The notes below the pieces were generated by a model. The model was not told where the DNA came from and did no database searches. It worked only from the letters and a program-made list of their open reading frames with translations. Source: an uncultured Glaciecola sp. (lineage in GTDB: Bacteria > Pseudomonadota > Gammaproteobacteria > Enterobacterales > Alteromonadaceae). Taken from it: a stretch of 64,000 bases of DNA. The DNA is taken from contig NZ_CALJHY010000003.1 in assembly GCF_937770335.1 (NCBI RefSeq), forward strand, positions 558,001 through 622,000, written 5' to 3'. Shown here one piece after another: positions 48,226 through 57,219 of this stretch. Numbering within the stretch: position 1 is the first letter of the stretch; each line of letters starts with the position of its first letter. Made by a program: the position numbers and the translations under genes.

Positions 48226-49377
48226 ATGGCAAGTCACTTATTTACATCAGAATCTGTATCGGAAGGTCATCCAGATAAAATTGCAGACCAAATTTCAGAT
48301 GCCGTTCTTGATGCCATCTTAGAAATAGATCCAAAAGCACGTGTCGCTTGCGAAACATACGTGAAGACAGGCATGGTCCTGGTTGGCGGTGAAATCAATA
48401 CCAAAGCTTGGGTTGATATTGAAGAATTAACACGTAAAACCGTGAACGAAATTGGCTACACTCACTCTGATATTGGGTTTGATGGTAGTTCGTGTGCCGT
48501 TTTAAATGCTATTGGAAAACAATCAACCGATATTAATCAAGGTGTTGACCGTTCATCGCCCGAAGAGCAAGGCGCTGGAGACCAAGGCTTGATGTTTGGT
48601 TATGCGAGCAACGAAACTGAAGTATTAATGCCAGCTCCGATTACTTTTGCTCATCGTCTTGTTCAAAAACAAGCTGAAGTTCGTAAGAGCGGTAAGCTAA
48701 ATTGGCTAAGACCAGATGCGAAAAGCCAAGTAACCTTCATTTATGAAAATAATAAACCGGTAGGTATAGACGCAGTGGTGCTTTCAACTCAGCATTGTGA
48801 TTCGATTTCAACTGATGAGCTTCGTGAAGCGGTCATGGAAGAAATCATTAAACCTGTGTTACCTGCGCAATGGTTATCGAACAAAACCAAGTTTCATATT
48901 AACCCAACAGGACGTTTTGTTATTGGCGGCCCAATGGGCGATTGTGGCTTAACCGGTCGTAAAATTATCGTCGATACCTATGGCGGTATGGCTCGTCATG
49001 GTGGTGGCGCATTCTCTGGTAAAGATCCATCAAAGGTTGACCGTTCTGCAGCATATGCGGGCCGATACGTTGCTAAAAACATGGTTGCTGCAGGGTTAGC
49101 AGACCGTTGTGAAATTCAAATTTCTTATGCTATTGGTGTTGCTGAACCAACGTCTATCAACGTTGAAACCTTTGGTACGGGCAAGGTATCGGACGAAATG
49201 TTGACGGCGCTGGTAAGAGATCACTTCGACTTGCGTCCGTATGGTCTGATTAAGATGCTAGACCTGGAACGACCTATCTACAAAGCAACTGCAGCGTATG
49301 GACATTTTGGACGCGAAGAGTTCCCATGGGAAAAAACAGATAAAGCCGATGACCTTAAGCACGCTGCTGGATTATAA
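48226..49377 (+). CDS. metK: S-adenosylmethionine synthase
   Basis: Makes S-adenosylmethionine from methionine and ATP. The 383 residues contain [13 protein letters not shown] (15-27), the signature [12 protein letters not shown] near 117, and the P-loop [19 protein letters not shown] near 258. It is a single-gene unit, divergent from tkt, with MetJ boxes upstream and a strong terminator downstream. Confidence 0.99.
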   Translation: MASHLFTSESVSEGHPDKIADQISDAVLDAILEIDPKARVACETYVKTGMVLVGGEINTKAWVDIEELTRKTVNEIGYTHSDIGFDGSSCAVLNAIGKQSTDINQGVDRSSPEEQGAGDQGLMFGYASNETEVLMPAPITFAHRLVQKQAEVRKSGKLNWLRPDAKSQVTFIYENNKPVGIDAVVLSTQHCDSISTDELREAVMEEIIKPVLPAQWLSNKTKFHINPTGRFVIGGPMGDCGLTGRKIIVDTYGGMARHGGGAFSGKDPSKVDRSAAYAGRYVAKNMVAAGLADRCEIQISYAIGVAEPTSINVETFGTGKVSDEMLTALVRDHFDLRPYGLIKMLDLERPIYKATAAYGHFGREEFPWEKTDKADDLKHAAGL

Positions 49378-49410
49378 TATCGGGTAAAGGTAATTGTTTA
49401 TATTTTATTG

Positions 49411-49437
49411 AATACCTCCTTTTGGAGGTATTTTTTT
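49411..49437 (+). terminator. Rho-independent terminator of metK
   Basis: A nine-base-pair stem AATACCTCC / GGAGGTATT with a TTTT loop is followed by a run of T, 34 bases after the metK stop. Confidence 0.93.
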
Positions 49438-49451
49438 GACAAGGAAATATC

Positions 49452-50264
49452 ATGAACTTCATATTAAAACGCATTGCATTGGTGACATTGACTATTGTTA
49501 CCACACTGACTATCGCTGCTTGCGCAACATCGCCAACTGGCCGCAACCAAGTGCTGTTATTTCCCGAGTCTCAGTTAGATGAAATGGGAGTTCAAGCTTT
49601 TTCCAGCATGAAAGAAAATATTAAGATATCAAATAAACCAGTTCAGAATGATTATGTTCAATGTATTGCGGACAGCATTACAAAGTATGTACCTAAAGCT
49701 GTATTCGACGGCGAGTGGGAAGTGGTTGTATTTGACGCTCCTCAAGTAAACGCATTCGCTCTGCCGGGCGGCAAAATTGGTGTGTACACAGGCTTGTTAG
49801 ACGTTGCCGTTAATCAGCATCAAGTTGCCGCGGTTATTGGTCATGAAGTAGGGCATGTTATTGCTCATCATGGCAATGAGCGTGTTTCGCAAAGCACCTT
49901 AATTGGAATTGGACAAGAAGCCGTCAGTGTTGCTTTGCAAACCAACGAGGTTGCCAATAGTCAGCTGATCATGACGGGGCTAGGACTCGGTTTTCAGTAT
50001 GGAGTCATGATGCCTTTCAGCCGCACCCACGAGAGTGAAGCGGACGAAATCGGCTTAGACCTAATGGCGAAGGCAGGCTTTACCCCGCAAGAGTCAGTTG
50101 AATTATGGAAGAATATGGGTAAGGCCAGCGGTGGTAATTCACAACCTGAATTCTTTTCTACTCATCCTTCACCAAAAACTAGAATACAAGATTTACAGGC
50201 AAAAATGCAGGTGGCTTTAGCAACTTATAAAGTAGCGCCGAATCGACCCAACTGTCAGAAGTAA
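49452..50264 (+). CDS. M48-family metallopeptidase, lipoprotein
   Basis: Periplasmic zinc endopeptidase related to LoiP/YggG and BepA. The signal peptide ends in a lipobox-like IAAC with cysteine at about residue 24. The zinc-binding HEVGHVIAHH motif is near residue 136, with the third-ligand glutamate in HESEADEIGLDLM near 197. The C-terminal STHPSPKTRIQDL segment is also typical. The 270-residue length suits a LoiP-like protease. It starts 14 bases after the metK terminator, so it has its own promoter or depends on readthrough. Confidence 0.93.
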   Translation: MNFILKRIALVTLTIVTTLTIAACATSPTGRNQVLLFPESQLDEMGVQAFSSMKENIKISNKPVQNDYVQCIADSITKYVPKAVFDGEWEVVVFDAPQVNAFALPGGKIGVYTGLLDVAVNQHQVAAVIGHEVGHVIAHHGNERVSQSTLIGIGQEAVSVALQTNEVANSQLIMTGLGLGFQYGVMMPFSRTHESEADEIGLDLMAKAGFTPQESVELWKNMGKASGGNSQPEFFSTHPSPKTRIQDLQAKMQVALATYKVAPNRPNCQK

Positions 50265-50271
50265 TAGATAC

Positions 50272-50305
50272 AAAAAACCCCGAAAGTTCTATTTAACGTT
50301 CGGGG
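50272..50305 (-). terminator. Terminator of the mscS gene
   Basis: CCCCGAAAGTT (50278-50288) pairs with AACGTTCGGGG (50295-50305) with one mismatch and a six-base loop. For minus-strand transcripts a run of six U follows, so it ends the mscS transcript. On the plus strand, after the M48 gene, there is no U run. Confidence 0.8.
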
Positions 50306-50352
50306 GTCATCTCACTTACTCCGATAGGTTTTATTTAACATTTTACCTAAAG

Positions 50353-51177
50353 TTAGTTTTCCTTGTGTACATGCACATCCATTTGTGGGAATGGAATTGA
50401 GATACCTTCAGAATCAAAGCGCAATTTAACAGCTTGTGTGAAGTCAAACATGACCCCCCAATAATCAGCAGAGTTAACCCAAGGACGCACGACGAAATTA
50501 ACGCTGCTATCGCCAAGTTCAGAAACAGCAACGAGAGGTGCAGGTTCCGCCAGAACACGTTCATCCGCGGCAACCATTTCTTCTAATAGCTTTTTGGCTA
50601 ACAATAAATCGTCGCCGTAACCAATGCCAAACTTCATGTCTACTCGACGAGTGTCTTTTGCAGAGAAGTTAATAATGTTACCACCATAGATATTGCCGTT
50701 TGGAACAATAATTTCCTTATTATCGGGTGTATTCATGATGGTGGTGAACACGCCAATACTTTTTACTGAACCTGCAACACCACCAGCATCCACAAAATCG
50801 CCTTTTTTGAAAGGTCTGAAGACCAATAACATAACGCCAGCAGCGAAGTTCTGTAATGAGCTTTGCAATGATAGACCAATGGCTAAACCAGCAGCGGCTA
50901 GAATAGCGGCTAATGATGTTGTATTGATGCCTAATTCGCTAAGCGCGGCTATTATGACAAACAACATTAATACTGCATTGACTATTGATTTGAGGAAATT
51001 AATCAACATTTCATCATATTTCGATTTTGCCAATAATTTACCAAAAGCAGAAACCAAAATTTTAACAACAAACTTACCAATGACATATGTGACAAGCGCC
51101 ATGGCAAAGTTTATTGCGAATGGAAGAATGTAATCGTCGAGGTACTTCGTCATATCTTCTTGAGTAAAATCAAACAT
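50353..51177 (-). CDS. mscS: Small-conductance mechanosensitive channel MscS
   Basis: Inner-membrane tension-gated channel that releases solutes on osmotic downshock. Hydrophobic segments at about 15-45, 60-85 and 90-125 give the three-helix topology; the pore helix region AAAGLAIGLSLQSSLQNFAAG has the Gly/Ala packing pattern. The cytoplasmic beta domain with FKKGDFVDAGGVAGSV and MNTPDNKEIIVPNG follows. The 274-residue length is close to E. coli MscS. Confidence 0.95.
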   Translation of the reverse strand: MFDFTQEDMTKYLDDYILPFAINFAMALVTYVIGKFVVKILVSAFGKLLAKSKYDEMLINFLKSIVNAVLMLFVIIAALSELGINTTSLAAILAAAGLAIGLSLQSSLQNFAAGVMLLVFRPFKKGDFVDAGGVAGSVKSIGVFTTIMNTPDNKEIIVPNGNIYGGNIINFSAKDTRRVDMKFGIGYGDDLLLAKKLLEEMVAADERVLAEPAPLVAVSELGDSSVNFVVRPWVNSADYWGVMFDFTQAVKLRFDSEGISIPFPQMDVHVHKEN

Positions 51178-51669
51178 GGTAAAAATCCTGTGTGGTTTTT
51201 TTAATTATTAGTTCTGTCTGTAATAATTCATAACAAACTACTAGCAAAAATAGCACTTATCTAGACTAAAATAAAGACGCTACAATTGATTACAGTCAAG
51301 CTTTACGCCGAAAATTCGAGTATGCTTATGGTAATTAAATGCAAATTAATGATTAGATTTGATTATGACAAGAAGGTAAATATTAATGATAATACGACAT
51401 TAATAGTTGATTTGTGCCGCTTTCCCGATGCACTTTTGGCATAAGTAATCTTGATAAATAGACGCCTTACGGTTATCGTTGTTGGAAGATGGCGGGTAGT
51501 ATAAAGACAGATTGTTATCGCGATGACATTATTAAGCAACGCGCAAGTTAACAACCAGCAAGACTAGTTTGATGAAGAAAAATTGAAAACAGGAACGTAA
51601 TCAATAGAATAGCCACACTAATAAGCTAACTAATTAGTGCGGTCCTTAGAGTAAAGCAAGGAGCACACA
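51178..51669. other. Intergenic region without a recognisable gene
   Basis: About 490 bases between mscS and a small membrane ORF. A 63-codon minus-strand frame at 51363-51554 resembles no known protein and has no convincing ribosome site. A seven-base inverted repeat CACTAAT / ATTAGTG lies at 51616-51639, just upstream of the small ORF. Nothing else was recognised. Confidence 0.5.
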
Positions 51670-51864
51670 ATGGACGTATATTTTTTTGTAGTAATTACAT
51701 TCATCATTATTGGTCTACTTGCATTCGCGCTCAGCGAATCAAAAGGTAGAAATAGCCCGAATGCCCGCAGCAATCTTAATATTGTCAAAGGACAGGCAGA
51801 ATCACAAAATCCAGCATCAGTGCCAAACACGGCAGAATTAGCACCCGTGCAGTCAAATCAGTAA
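51670..51864 (+). CDS. Small single-helix membrane protein, unknown function
   Basis: A 64-residue ORF with a strong AAGGAG ribosome site six bases before its ATG. Residues 3-22 form one hydrophobic helix, followed by a polar, Asn/Ser/Gln-rich tail. I do not recognise the family. The ribosome site and coherent topology argue that it is real; its size argues for caution. It precedes rsmE by about 90 bases. Confidence 0.55.
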   Translation: MDVYFFVVITFIIIGLLAFALSESKGRNSPNARSNLNIVKGQAESQNPASVPNTAELAPVQSNQ

Positions 51865-51956
51865 AGCGTTACTGTTCTAAAATAACGGATAAAAACGTCG
51901 CGAATAAAAATGTTGTGGTAGGATCGCGGGATTATTTCTTTGTCATTGTAAACATT

Positions 51957-52685
51957 ATGCGAATTTCCCGTTTTTACACACCTCTGCCTTTGAATGTTGA
52001 TGACGAAATTGAGCTTGATGCTCAGCTTGGCCACTACATCAACAATGTATTGCGCTTGAAGCAATCTGACCCTATTGTGCTTTTTAATGGCGATGGCAAC
52101 GAGTACAGTGCGGAAGTCTTGAGCATTACTAAGAAGCAAGTCATCGCTATTATTAATTCGCAGCTTTCAATGCGCAGCGAATCTCCGCTAAATATACACC
52201 TTGCTCAAGGTGTATCAAAAGGAGACAGAATGGATTTTGCATTACAAAAATCGGTGGAGCTTGGTGTGACTGAAATAACGCCCGTGATCACCGAGCGCTG
52301 CGCTGTGAAGCTGTCGGCAGATAGATGGCAAAAGAAGCATGAGCAATGGCAAAAAATCATCATTTCTGCCTGTGAACAGTCGGGCAGAAATGTTTTACCC
52401 ACGCTAAATCAACCAATCGCATTGAACAAATGGTTAGGACAATCTACAGAACAACAAAAAGTCATGCTAACGCCAGGCAGCACCAAGTATATGTCGAGCT
52501 TAACGAGACCTATACACGGTTTTAGACTGTTAATCGGCCCAGAGGGAGGGCTCTCCGAACAAGAGGTCTATACTTGCGAACAAACGGGCTTTGAATCTGT
52601 TAATTTAGGTCCTCGCATTTTGCGCACAGAAACTGCCGCTTTAGCTAGTATTTCCATAATGCAGGCACTATTTGGTGACCTTTAG
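51957..52685 (+). CDS. rsmE: 16S rRNA (uracil(1498)-N(3))-methyltransferase RsmE
   Basis: SPOUT-class methyltransferase acting on U1498 of 16S rRNA. The protein begins MRISRFYTPLPL, and the C-terminal knot contains LLIGPEGGLSEQEV and LGPRILRTETAALASISIMQ, the SAM-binding signature. I use the ATG at 51957 rather than 51915 because homology begins there; it gives 242 residues. It starts the rsmE-gshB-yqgE-ruvX series, an order common in gammaproteobacteria. Confidence 0.96.
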   Translation: MRISRFYTPLPLNVDDEIELDAQLGHYINNVLRLKQSDPIVLFNGDGNEYSAEVLSITKKQVIAIINSQLSMRSESPLNIHLAQGVSKGDRMDFALQKSVELGVTEITPVITERCAVKLSADRWQKKHEQWQKIIISACEQSGRNVLPTLNQPIALNKWLGQSTEQQKVMLTPGSTKYMSSLTRPIHGFRLLIGPEGGLSEQEVYTCEQTGFESVNLGPRILRTETAALASISIMQALFGDL

Positions 52686-52744
52686 CTTGAAATTCAGTGT
52701 CGCAGTAACAATATTCAAATAAATTACAAGAGACGAATAAGCTT

Positions 52745-53692
52745 ATGACAATTAAACTTGGCATTGTGATGGACCCGATTTCTGCCATTAATATCAAAAA
52801 AGACACGAGTTTTGCTATGCTAACTGAAGCTCAAAAGCGTGGATACGAGTTGTATTATATGGAAATGGGTGACCTTTATATTTTAAATGGTCAACCCCGT
52901 GCCATCACTAAATCACTTCGTGTTCAGAACGATGCTGCTGATTGGTATACTTTTGAGTCTGAACAAGATATTTGTTTAGGCGACTTAGATACCTTATTAA
53001 TGCGCAAGGATCCCCCCTTTGACAGTGAGTTTTTGTACGCAACACAAATTTTTGAACTTGCCGAAAATCTTGGCTGCTTAGTGGTAAACAAAGCCTCGGC
53101 ACTGCGAGACTTTAATGAAAAGCTATTCACGTCCTTGTTTCCAGATCTTATTCCTGACACATTGGTTACTAGCAATAATAAATTGATACGAGCGTTTCAC
53201 GTTAAGCATAAGGATATTATTTGTAAACCACTTGATGGCATGGGCGGGACGTCCATTTTCAGAGTAAAAGAAGATGGCAATAACCTAGGTGTTATCATTG
53301 AGACGCTGACTGAATTGGGTACCCGATACGCTATGTTTCAAGAATATTTACCTGAAATAAAGGACGGTGACAAGCGTATTTTGATTGTCGATGGTCAGGT
53401 TATTCCCTATGCATTAGCGAGACTCCCGGCTAAAAACGAAACGCGCGGTAACTTAGCTGCTGGCGGAACAGGACGACCTCAGCCTTTATCAGAATCAGAC
53501 TTTGCGATTGCTAACACAATAGCAAAAAACTTGTCTGCACAAGGTTTACTCTTTGTCGGACTTGATGTCATTGGCACTAAAGTCACTGAAATCAACATTA
53601 CCAGCCCAACTTGTGTGAAAGAAATCGAGGGCCAATATGACATTAATATTTGCGGTATATTGTTTGATGCTATCGAGAAAAGACTTCAATAA
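52745..53692 (+). CDS. gshB: Glutathione synthetase
   Basis: ATP-grasp ligase adding glycine to gamma-glutamylcysteine. LGIVMDPISAINIKKDTSFAM at the N-terminus, KPLDGMGGTSIFRV near residue 158 and GLDVIGTKVTEINITSPT near 276 are diagnostic. At 315 residues it is normal. It supplies glutathione that the hybrid peroxiredoxin at 22460 would use. Confidence 0.98.
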   Translation: MTIKLGIVMDPISAINIKKDTSFAMLTEAQKRGYELYYMEMGDLYILNGQPRAITKSLRVQNDAADWYTFESEQDICLGDLDTLLMRKDPPFDSEFLYATQIFELAENLGCLVVNKASALRDFNEKLFTSLFPDLIPDTLVTSNNKLIRAFHVKHKDIICKPLDGMGGTSIFRVKEDGNNLGVIIETLTELGTRYAMFQEYLPEIKDGDKRILIVDGQVIPYALARLPAKNETRGNLAAGGTGRPQPLSESDFAIANTIAKNLSAQGLLFVGLDVIGTKVTEINITSPTCVKEIEGQYDINICGILFDAIEKRLQ

Positions 53693-53709
53693 GGAAGTAA
53701 TAAAGAGAC

Positions 53710-54288
53710 ATGAAAAGCTTAAATCTGTTAGAAAATAGTTTGAAAAATCACCTTTTAATCGCTATGCCTGCCTTAGAAGATGGCTTTTTTGAGCGAACTG
53801 TTATTTATATTTGCGAGCACAATGAAGAAGGGGCTATGGGCATTGTTCTCAACCTTCCCTCAACAATGACATTTCGAGAACTCATTTCCCAAACCGATGA
53901 GGATGCTATTATTGAAGATAACAAAAGCGAGAACATCGTGCTTTGCGGAGGACCCGTGCATCAAGATAGAGGTTTTATATTGCATGGATCCCAACAAGGT
54001 TGGAGTTCTAGTGTCGCCGTCACACCGGAGATTATGATAACCACATCCAAAGATATTTTAAGCGTCATTGGCAACAATTTAGGTCCGGAAAAATCACTTA
54101 TCGCGCTTGGACATGCCGGTTGGGAAGCAGGACAGCTAGAACAAGAACTACAAGAGAATACATGGCTTACTGTTGAGGCCGATGATGAACTATTATTCAA
54201 CACCCCCGTCCATTCAAAGTGGCAAGCAGCGGTTAACATGTTAGGTGTTGACGTTTGGCAACTGACCCAAGAAGTTGGTCATGCTTAA
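53710..54288 (+). CDS. yqgE: UPF0301/AlgH family protein YqgE
   Basis: A 192-residue member of the conserved YqgE/AlgH family, with LLIAMPALEDGFFERTVIYICEHNEEGAMGIVLN at the N-terminus and LGHAGWEAGQLEQEL near residue 136. The biochemical function is not established. It lies between gshB and ruvX, as in E. coli, and its stop directly abuts the ruvX start. Confidence 0.95.
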   Translation: MKSLNLLENSLKNHLLIAMPALEDGFFERTVIYICEHNEEGAMGIVLNLPSTMTFRELISQTDEDAIIEDNKSENIVLCGGPVHQDRGFILHGSQQGWSSSVAVTPEIMITTSKDILSVIGNNLGPEKSLIALGHAGWEAGQLEQELQENTWLTVEADDELLFNTPVHSKWQAAVNMLGVDVWQLTQEVGHA

Positions 54289-54708
54289 ATGAAAAATAGT
54301 ACCAGCATTGCTTTCGACTATGGCACCAAGAGCATTGGCGTCGCTGTTGGCCAAATGATCACAGGAACCGCATCGCCTCTATCCGCAATAAAAGCAAATG
54401 ACGGTATTCCTAATTGGCAAACCATTGCTGATATTTTTGCCGAATGGCAACCCGACAACCTGCTCGTAGGCTTGCCGTTGAATATGGATGGCACGGAGCA
54501 AGAGCTAACTAAACGCGCTAGAAAATTCGCTAGTCGATTACATGGCAGATTTGGTCTTGTTGTTCACACATTTGATGAACGCTTGAGCACTGTAGATGCA
54601 AAAGCGCGTTTATTCGAGTTAGGTGGATTTAAAAAGTTAACGAAGGAAAAAGTAGATAGTGTTTCCGCTTGTTTGATTTATGAAAGCTGGGTGTTGGAGC
54701 AATATTAA
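54289..54708 (+). CDS. ruvX: Holliday junction resolvase-like / pre-16S rRNA nuclease RuvX (YqgF)
   Basis: RNase H-fold nuclease implicated in 16S rRNA 5' end maturation. The 139 residues hold [15 protein letters not shown] with the first acidic residue near the N-terminus, [15 protein letters not shown], and [13 protein letters not shown]. It starts at the base after the yqgE stop, so the two are coupled. Confidence 0.95.
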   Translation: MKNSTSIAFDYGTKSIGVAVGQMITGTASPLSAIKANDGIPNWQTIADIFAEWQPDNLLVGLPLNMDGTEQELTKRARKFASRLHGRFGLVVHTFDERLSTVDAKARLFELGGFKKLTKEKVDSVSACLIYESWVLEQY

Positions 54709-54785
54709 CTCAATTACCAGCAAGAAAAGGCAGTAGCCGAACCCAATGGATACTCAATCTTAGTGACATTGTAGAGAATTCTATT

Positions 54786-55035
54786 TTAAATAATAGTCGA
54801 GTTAACTTGATTTCTTCCCTTGTTTTTACCTAAATAAAGTTGTCCATCGGCCAAAGAAATAAGGAAGAGCCAGCAGGCAGAACAAGACAAAAGCGCTTCC
54901 AAAGTAGATTGGAACACTACCGACCATGTTTACCATAAAAAATGCATTAACGATAAAGGGAAAGGCCCCTAACAATGCCCCAATTGATAATTGCTCATTA
55001 ATTAGTTTTACTATGCTGCCTATTAAATTGCCGCT
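54786..55035 (-). pseudogene. Remnant of a membrane-bound GGDEF (diguanylate cyclase) gene
   Basis: Two protein-like fragments lie on the minus strand in different frames. From 55035 one frame encodes a hydrophobic segment (ALLGAFPFIVNAFFMVNMVG, then YFGSAFVLFCLLALPYFFG) with no start codon. Overlapping its end, another frame encodes SLADGQLYLGKNKGRNQV before a stop at 54786, which closely matches the C-terminal end of GGDEF domains (AD..LY.AK..GRN.V). The catalytic GGDEF core is absent. The simplest reading is a gene with a large internal deletion. That both pieces come from one gene is inference. Confidence 0.6.
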
Positions 55036-55164
55036 TCACAGGTACGAAATATATACGCTATCCCCCGAGTCAACAAGCTTTTAATTAGCAATTAAGGAGC
55101 CTGATTTAAGTAAAAAGTATAAATACAAACACTCAAAAACAGCACCTTTAGCACTTGTAGAGCA

Positions 55165-55500
55165 TTAATCAGTGTCGTTTATTCTGGGTTCTTGACACTG
55201 CCAACAAATCGCAAACTGAAACTCATTCATTTGTCCACAGGTAGTGCATGCCCAGTCATTTTTGTTATCAGGGCTTATATCAGCTTGCTCTTGATAAAAG
55301 CTATCTAGTATTTTTTGTGCTTTAGGTTGCCATTCATCATCCTGAAGCCAAATTTCAGGTTCAGAATCCATTGGCGGAATTTCCCCAATAGCACCCTGCA
55401 CTAGTTCATTTTTTACAAAACACGGAATACCTGCATCATCTAAAATACTTTTGACTTGATAGACATGGAACCGGTCATAATGTCGAAAAAATCTTTGCAT
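55165..55500 (-). CDS. DUF2007 protein with C-terminal zinc ribbon
   Basis: A 111-residue protein. Residues 1-70 resemble DUF2007 (putative signal-transducing domain), with VYQVKSILDDAGIPCFVKNE and EIWLQDDEW. The C-terminus has WACTTCGQMN and ICWQCQEPR, a CxxC...CxxC zinc ribbon of the RanBP2 type. The function is unknown; a ligand- or protein-binding role is plausible. It is a single gene next to the GGDEF remnant. Confidence 0.85.
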   Translation of the reverse strand: MQRFFRHYDRFHVYQVKSILDDAGIPCFVKNELVQGAIGEIPPMDSEPEIWLQDDEWQPKAQKILDSFYQEQADISPDNKNDWACTTCGQMNEFQFAICWQCQEPRINDTD

Positions 55501-55816
55501 TAAATCCTCTTTTATAGATAGTTTGTACTCACATACCAGCTAATTTTAAAACTCTTTTTCATTGTTCTGTCTTATGACGCTTTTTCATAGAAAATTTTCA
55601 TAATAGACTCATCGTGAGTTAAAAAGATGACAAGCTGCTGTGACAAATAATGCCATTCGTTAACCTTAAAAATCGATTAGAATGATTGCTTTTTATCGTT
55701 TTTAATGATTTCCAATACTCTCTATGATAACCCAAAAGCGAACATGAATGTTAATGATAACGAATGTCGCTTTAAGGCTAATAACATTATATTTTAAGAA
55801 TAATAAGGAAGAAATT
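55501..55816. other. Intergenic region with an imperfect hairpin
   Basis: No gene is seen. AAAGCGAACAT (55735-55745) can pair with ATGTCGCTTT (55764-55773) with one bulge, about 45 bases before the small ORF at 55817, and may be part of its leader. Confidence 0.35.
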
Positions 55817-55969
55817 ATGTACGATATCATCATACAATTGGGCCAGCGTTTGCTGCTAATCAAACAAAAAGAAAGTATTCAAGTATGTAACTTTAAAGAT
55901 AATTATTATGGCGACCAGCAATGTTGCGCCTTAGAGCAGATAAACCTAAGCAGTAAACCCCGCTCTTAA
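55817..55969 (+). CDS. Small protein of unknown function
   Basis: A 50-residue ORF with a strong ribosome site AAGGAAG five bases before its ATG. The product begins MYDIIIQLGQRLLLIKQ and has three cysteines, two of them adjacent (CC). I do not recognise it. The stop codon lies in the loop of the hairpin at 55953-55979. It could be a genuine small protein; there is no comparative evidence here. Confidence 0.45.
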   Translation: MYDIIIQLGQRLLLIKQKESIQVCNFKDNYYGDQQCCALEQINLSSKPRS

Positions 55970-55979
55970 CGGGGTTTAC
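55953..55979 (+). terminator. Hairpin at the end of the small ORF
   Basis: A ten-base-pair perfect stem GTAAACCCCG / CGGGGTTTAC has the stop codon of the small ORF in its loop. There is no U run; a second eight-base-pair hairpin (CAATAACC / GGTTATTG, 55980-56016) follows at once. Termination is possible but unproven. Confidence 0.5.
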
Positions 55980-56084
55980 CAATAACCGCGGGACTAACTA
56001 ATAACGAGGGTTATTGATCACCAGATTTAACAATGGCGAAGGGTAGTAAGTACGTCAGTAAAATAAAGAATGCTTTCGCCGTCC

Positions 56085-57200
56085 CTAGCCCATATCTATT
56101 GAAACGTCGCTTAAACTACCTAAGCTAGTCCCCTCTTGGCTATCTAGCTTTATCATTAAGCGCAAGTCATTTGGAGAATCTGCGTTGTGCATCGCTTGCT
56201 CTTCAGTAATACGATTTTCTTTATACAAGGCATAAATCGCCATATCAAAGCTTTGCATGCCCTGCTCTTTTCCCTTCATCATCGCTTCTTTTAACATACC
56301 AATTTCATTTCGTTGAATAAGGTCTGATACTAATGGCGTATTCAACAAAATTTCTATCGCTGCAACTCTACCTTTGCCATCGATAGTTGGCACCAGTTGC
56401 TGAGCGACAATAGCTCTGATGTTTTGACTTAAATCGAAACGGAGCTTCTTATGCATGTTTGGTGGCGCCAAATGCATAATACGTTCAATCGCTTGGTTCG
56501 CATTATTTGCATGTAAAGTAGCAACACATAAGTGTCCAGTATCGGCGAATGCCATTGCATATTCCATGGTTTCCATAGAGCGAATTTCACCAATCAATAT
56601 AACGTCAGGAGCTTGGCGCAACGAACTTTTCAGGGCATCGTCAAACGTATGGGTATCGATACCGACTTCACGCTGAGTTATTACGCAGTTATTATGTTCA
56701 TGTACAAATTCAATCGGATCCTCGATGGTCAATATATGCCCGTGAGAATGCTGATTTCTGTGCCCAATCAGAGCTGCAAGTGAGGTTGACTTGCCTGTAC
56801 CCGTGCCACCAACAAACAATACCAAGCCTTTTTTAGACATGATGATATCTTTGAGTACTGAAGGTAAACCCAACTCGTCTACATTTGGAATTTGCGTCAC
56901 AATGCGGCGAACAACCATGCCAGGTTGGTCGCGCTGCCAAAAAGCACTGCATCTGAAACGACCAACACCGTCGATTGAAATGGCAAAATTACATTCTTTT
57001 TCGTCTACAAATGACTTTTTTTGCTTTTCGCTCATGGCATCATGTACGAGTTCGAGGGCTTCAGACTCCGTTAAATTCATCGCAGTTAACGGCGTCATGC
57101 GTCCGTTAATTTTGGCGCTAACTGGCATGCCAACAGTGATAAATAAATCCGATGCACTATGCGCAGCCATATCCTGCAAACATTGGTGTAAATTTAACAT
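56085..57200 (-). CDS. pilU: Type IV pilus retraction ATPase PilU
   Basis: PilT-dependent accessory retraction ATPase for twitching motility; cytoplasmic hexamer. Walker A VGGTGTGKST is near residue 130, the Asp box TIEDPIEFVH near 159, the Walker B-like VILIGEIRSMETM near 195, and the His box TGHLCVATLHANNA near 220. The 371 residues and the longer C-terminal tail after residue 345 distinguish it from PilT. It follows pilT by 19 bases. Confidence 0.95.
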   Translation of the reverse strand: MLNLHQCLQDMAAHSASDLFITVGMPVSAKINGRMTPLTAMNLTESEALELVHDAMSEKQKKSFVDEKECNFAISIDGVGRFRCSAFWQRDQPGMVVRRIVTQIPNVDELGLPSVLKDIIMSKKGLVLFVGGTGTGKSTSLAALIGHRNQHSHGHILTIEDPIEFVHEHNNCVITQREVGIDTHTFDDALKSSLRQAPDVILIGEIRSMETMEYAMAFADTGHLCVATLHANNANQAIERIMHLAPPNMHKKLRFDLSQNIRAIVAQQLVPTIDGKGRVAAIEILLNTPLVSDLIQRNEIGMLKEAMMKGKEQGMQSFDMAIYALYKENRITEEQAMHNADSPNDLRLMIKLDSQEGTSLGSLSDVSIDMG

Positions 57201-57219
57201 AATTGATCCTCTGTTGTGC

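Noticed and set aside
51363-51554. 63-codon minus-strand ORF in the mscS-rsmE gap
   Set aside because: It has no convincing ribosome site and no recognisable motif, and its composition looks like chance translation.
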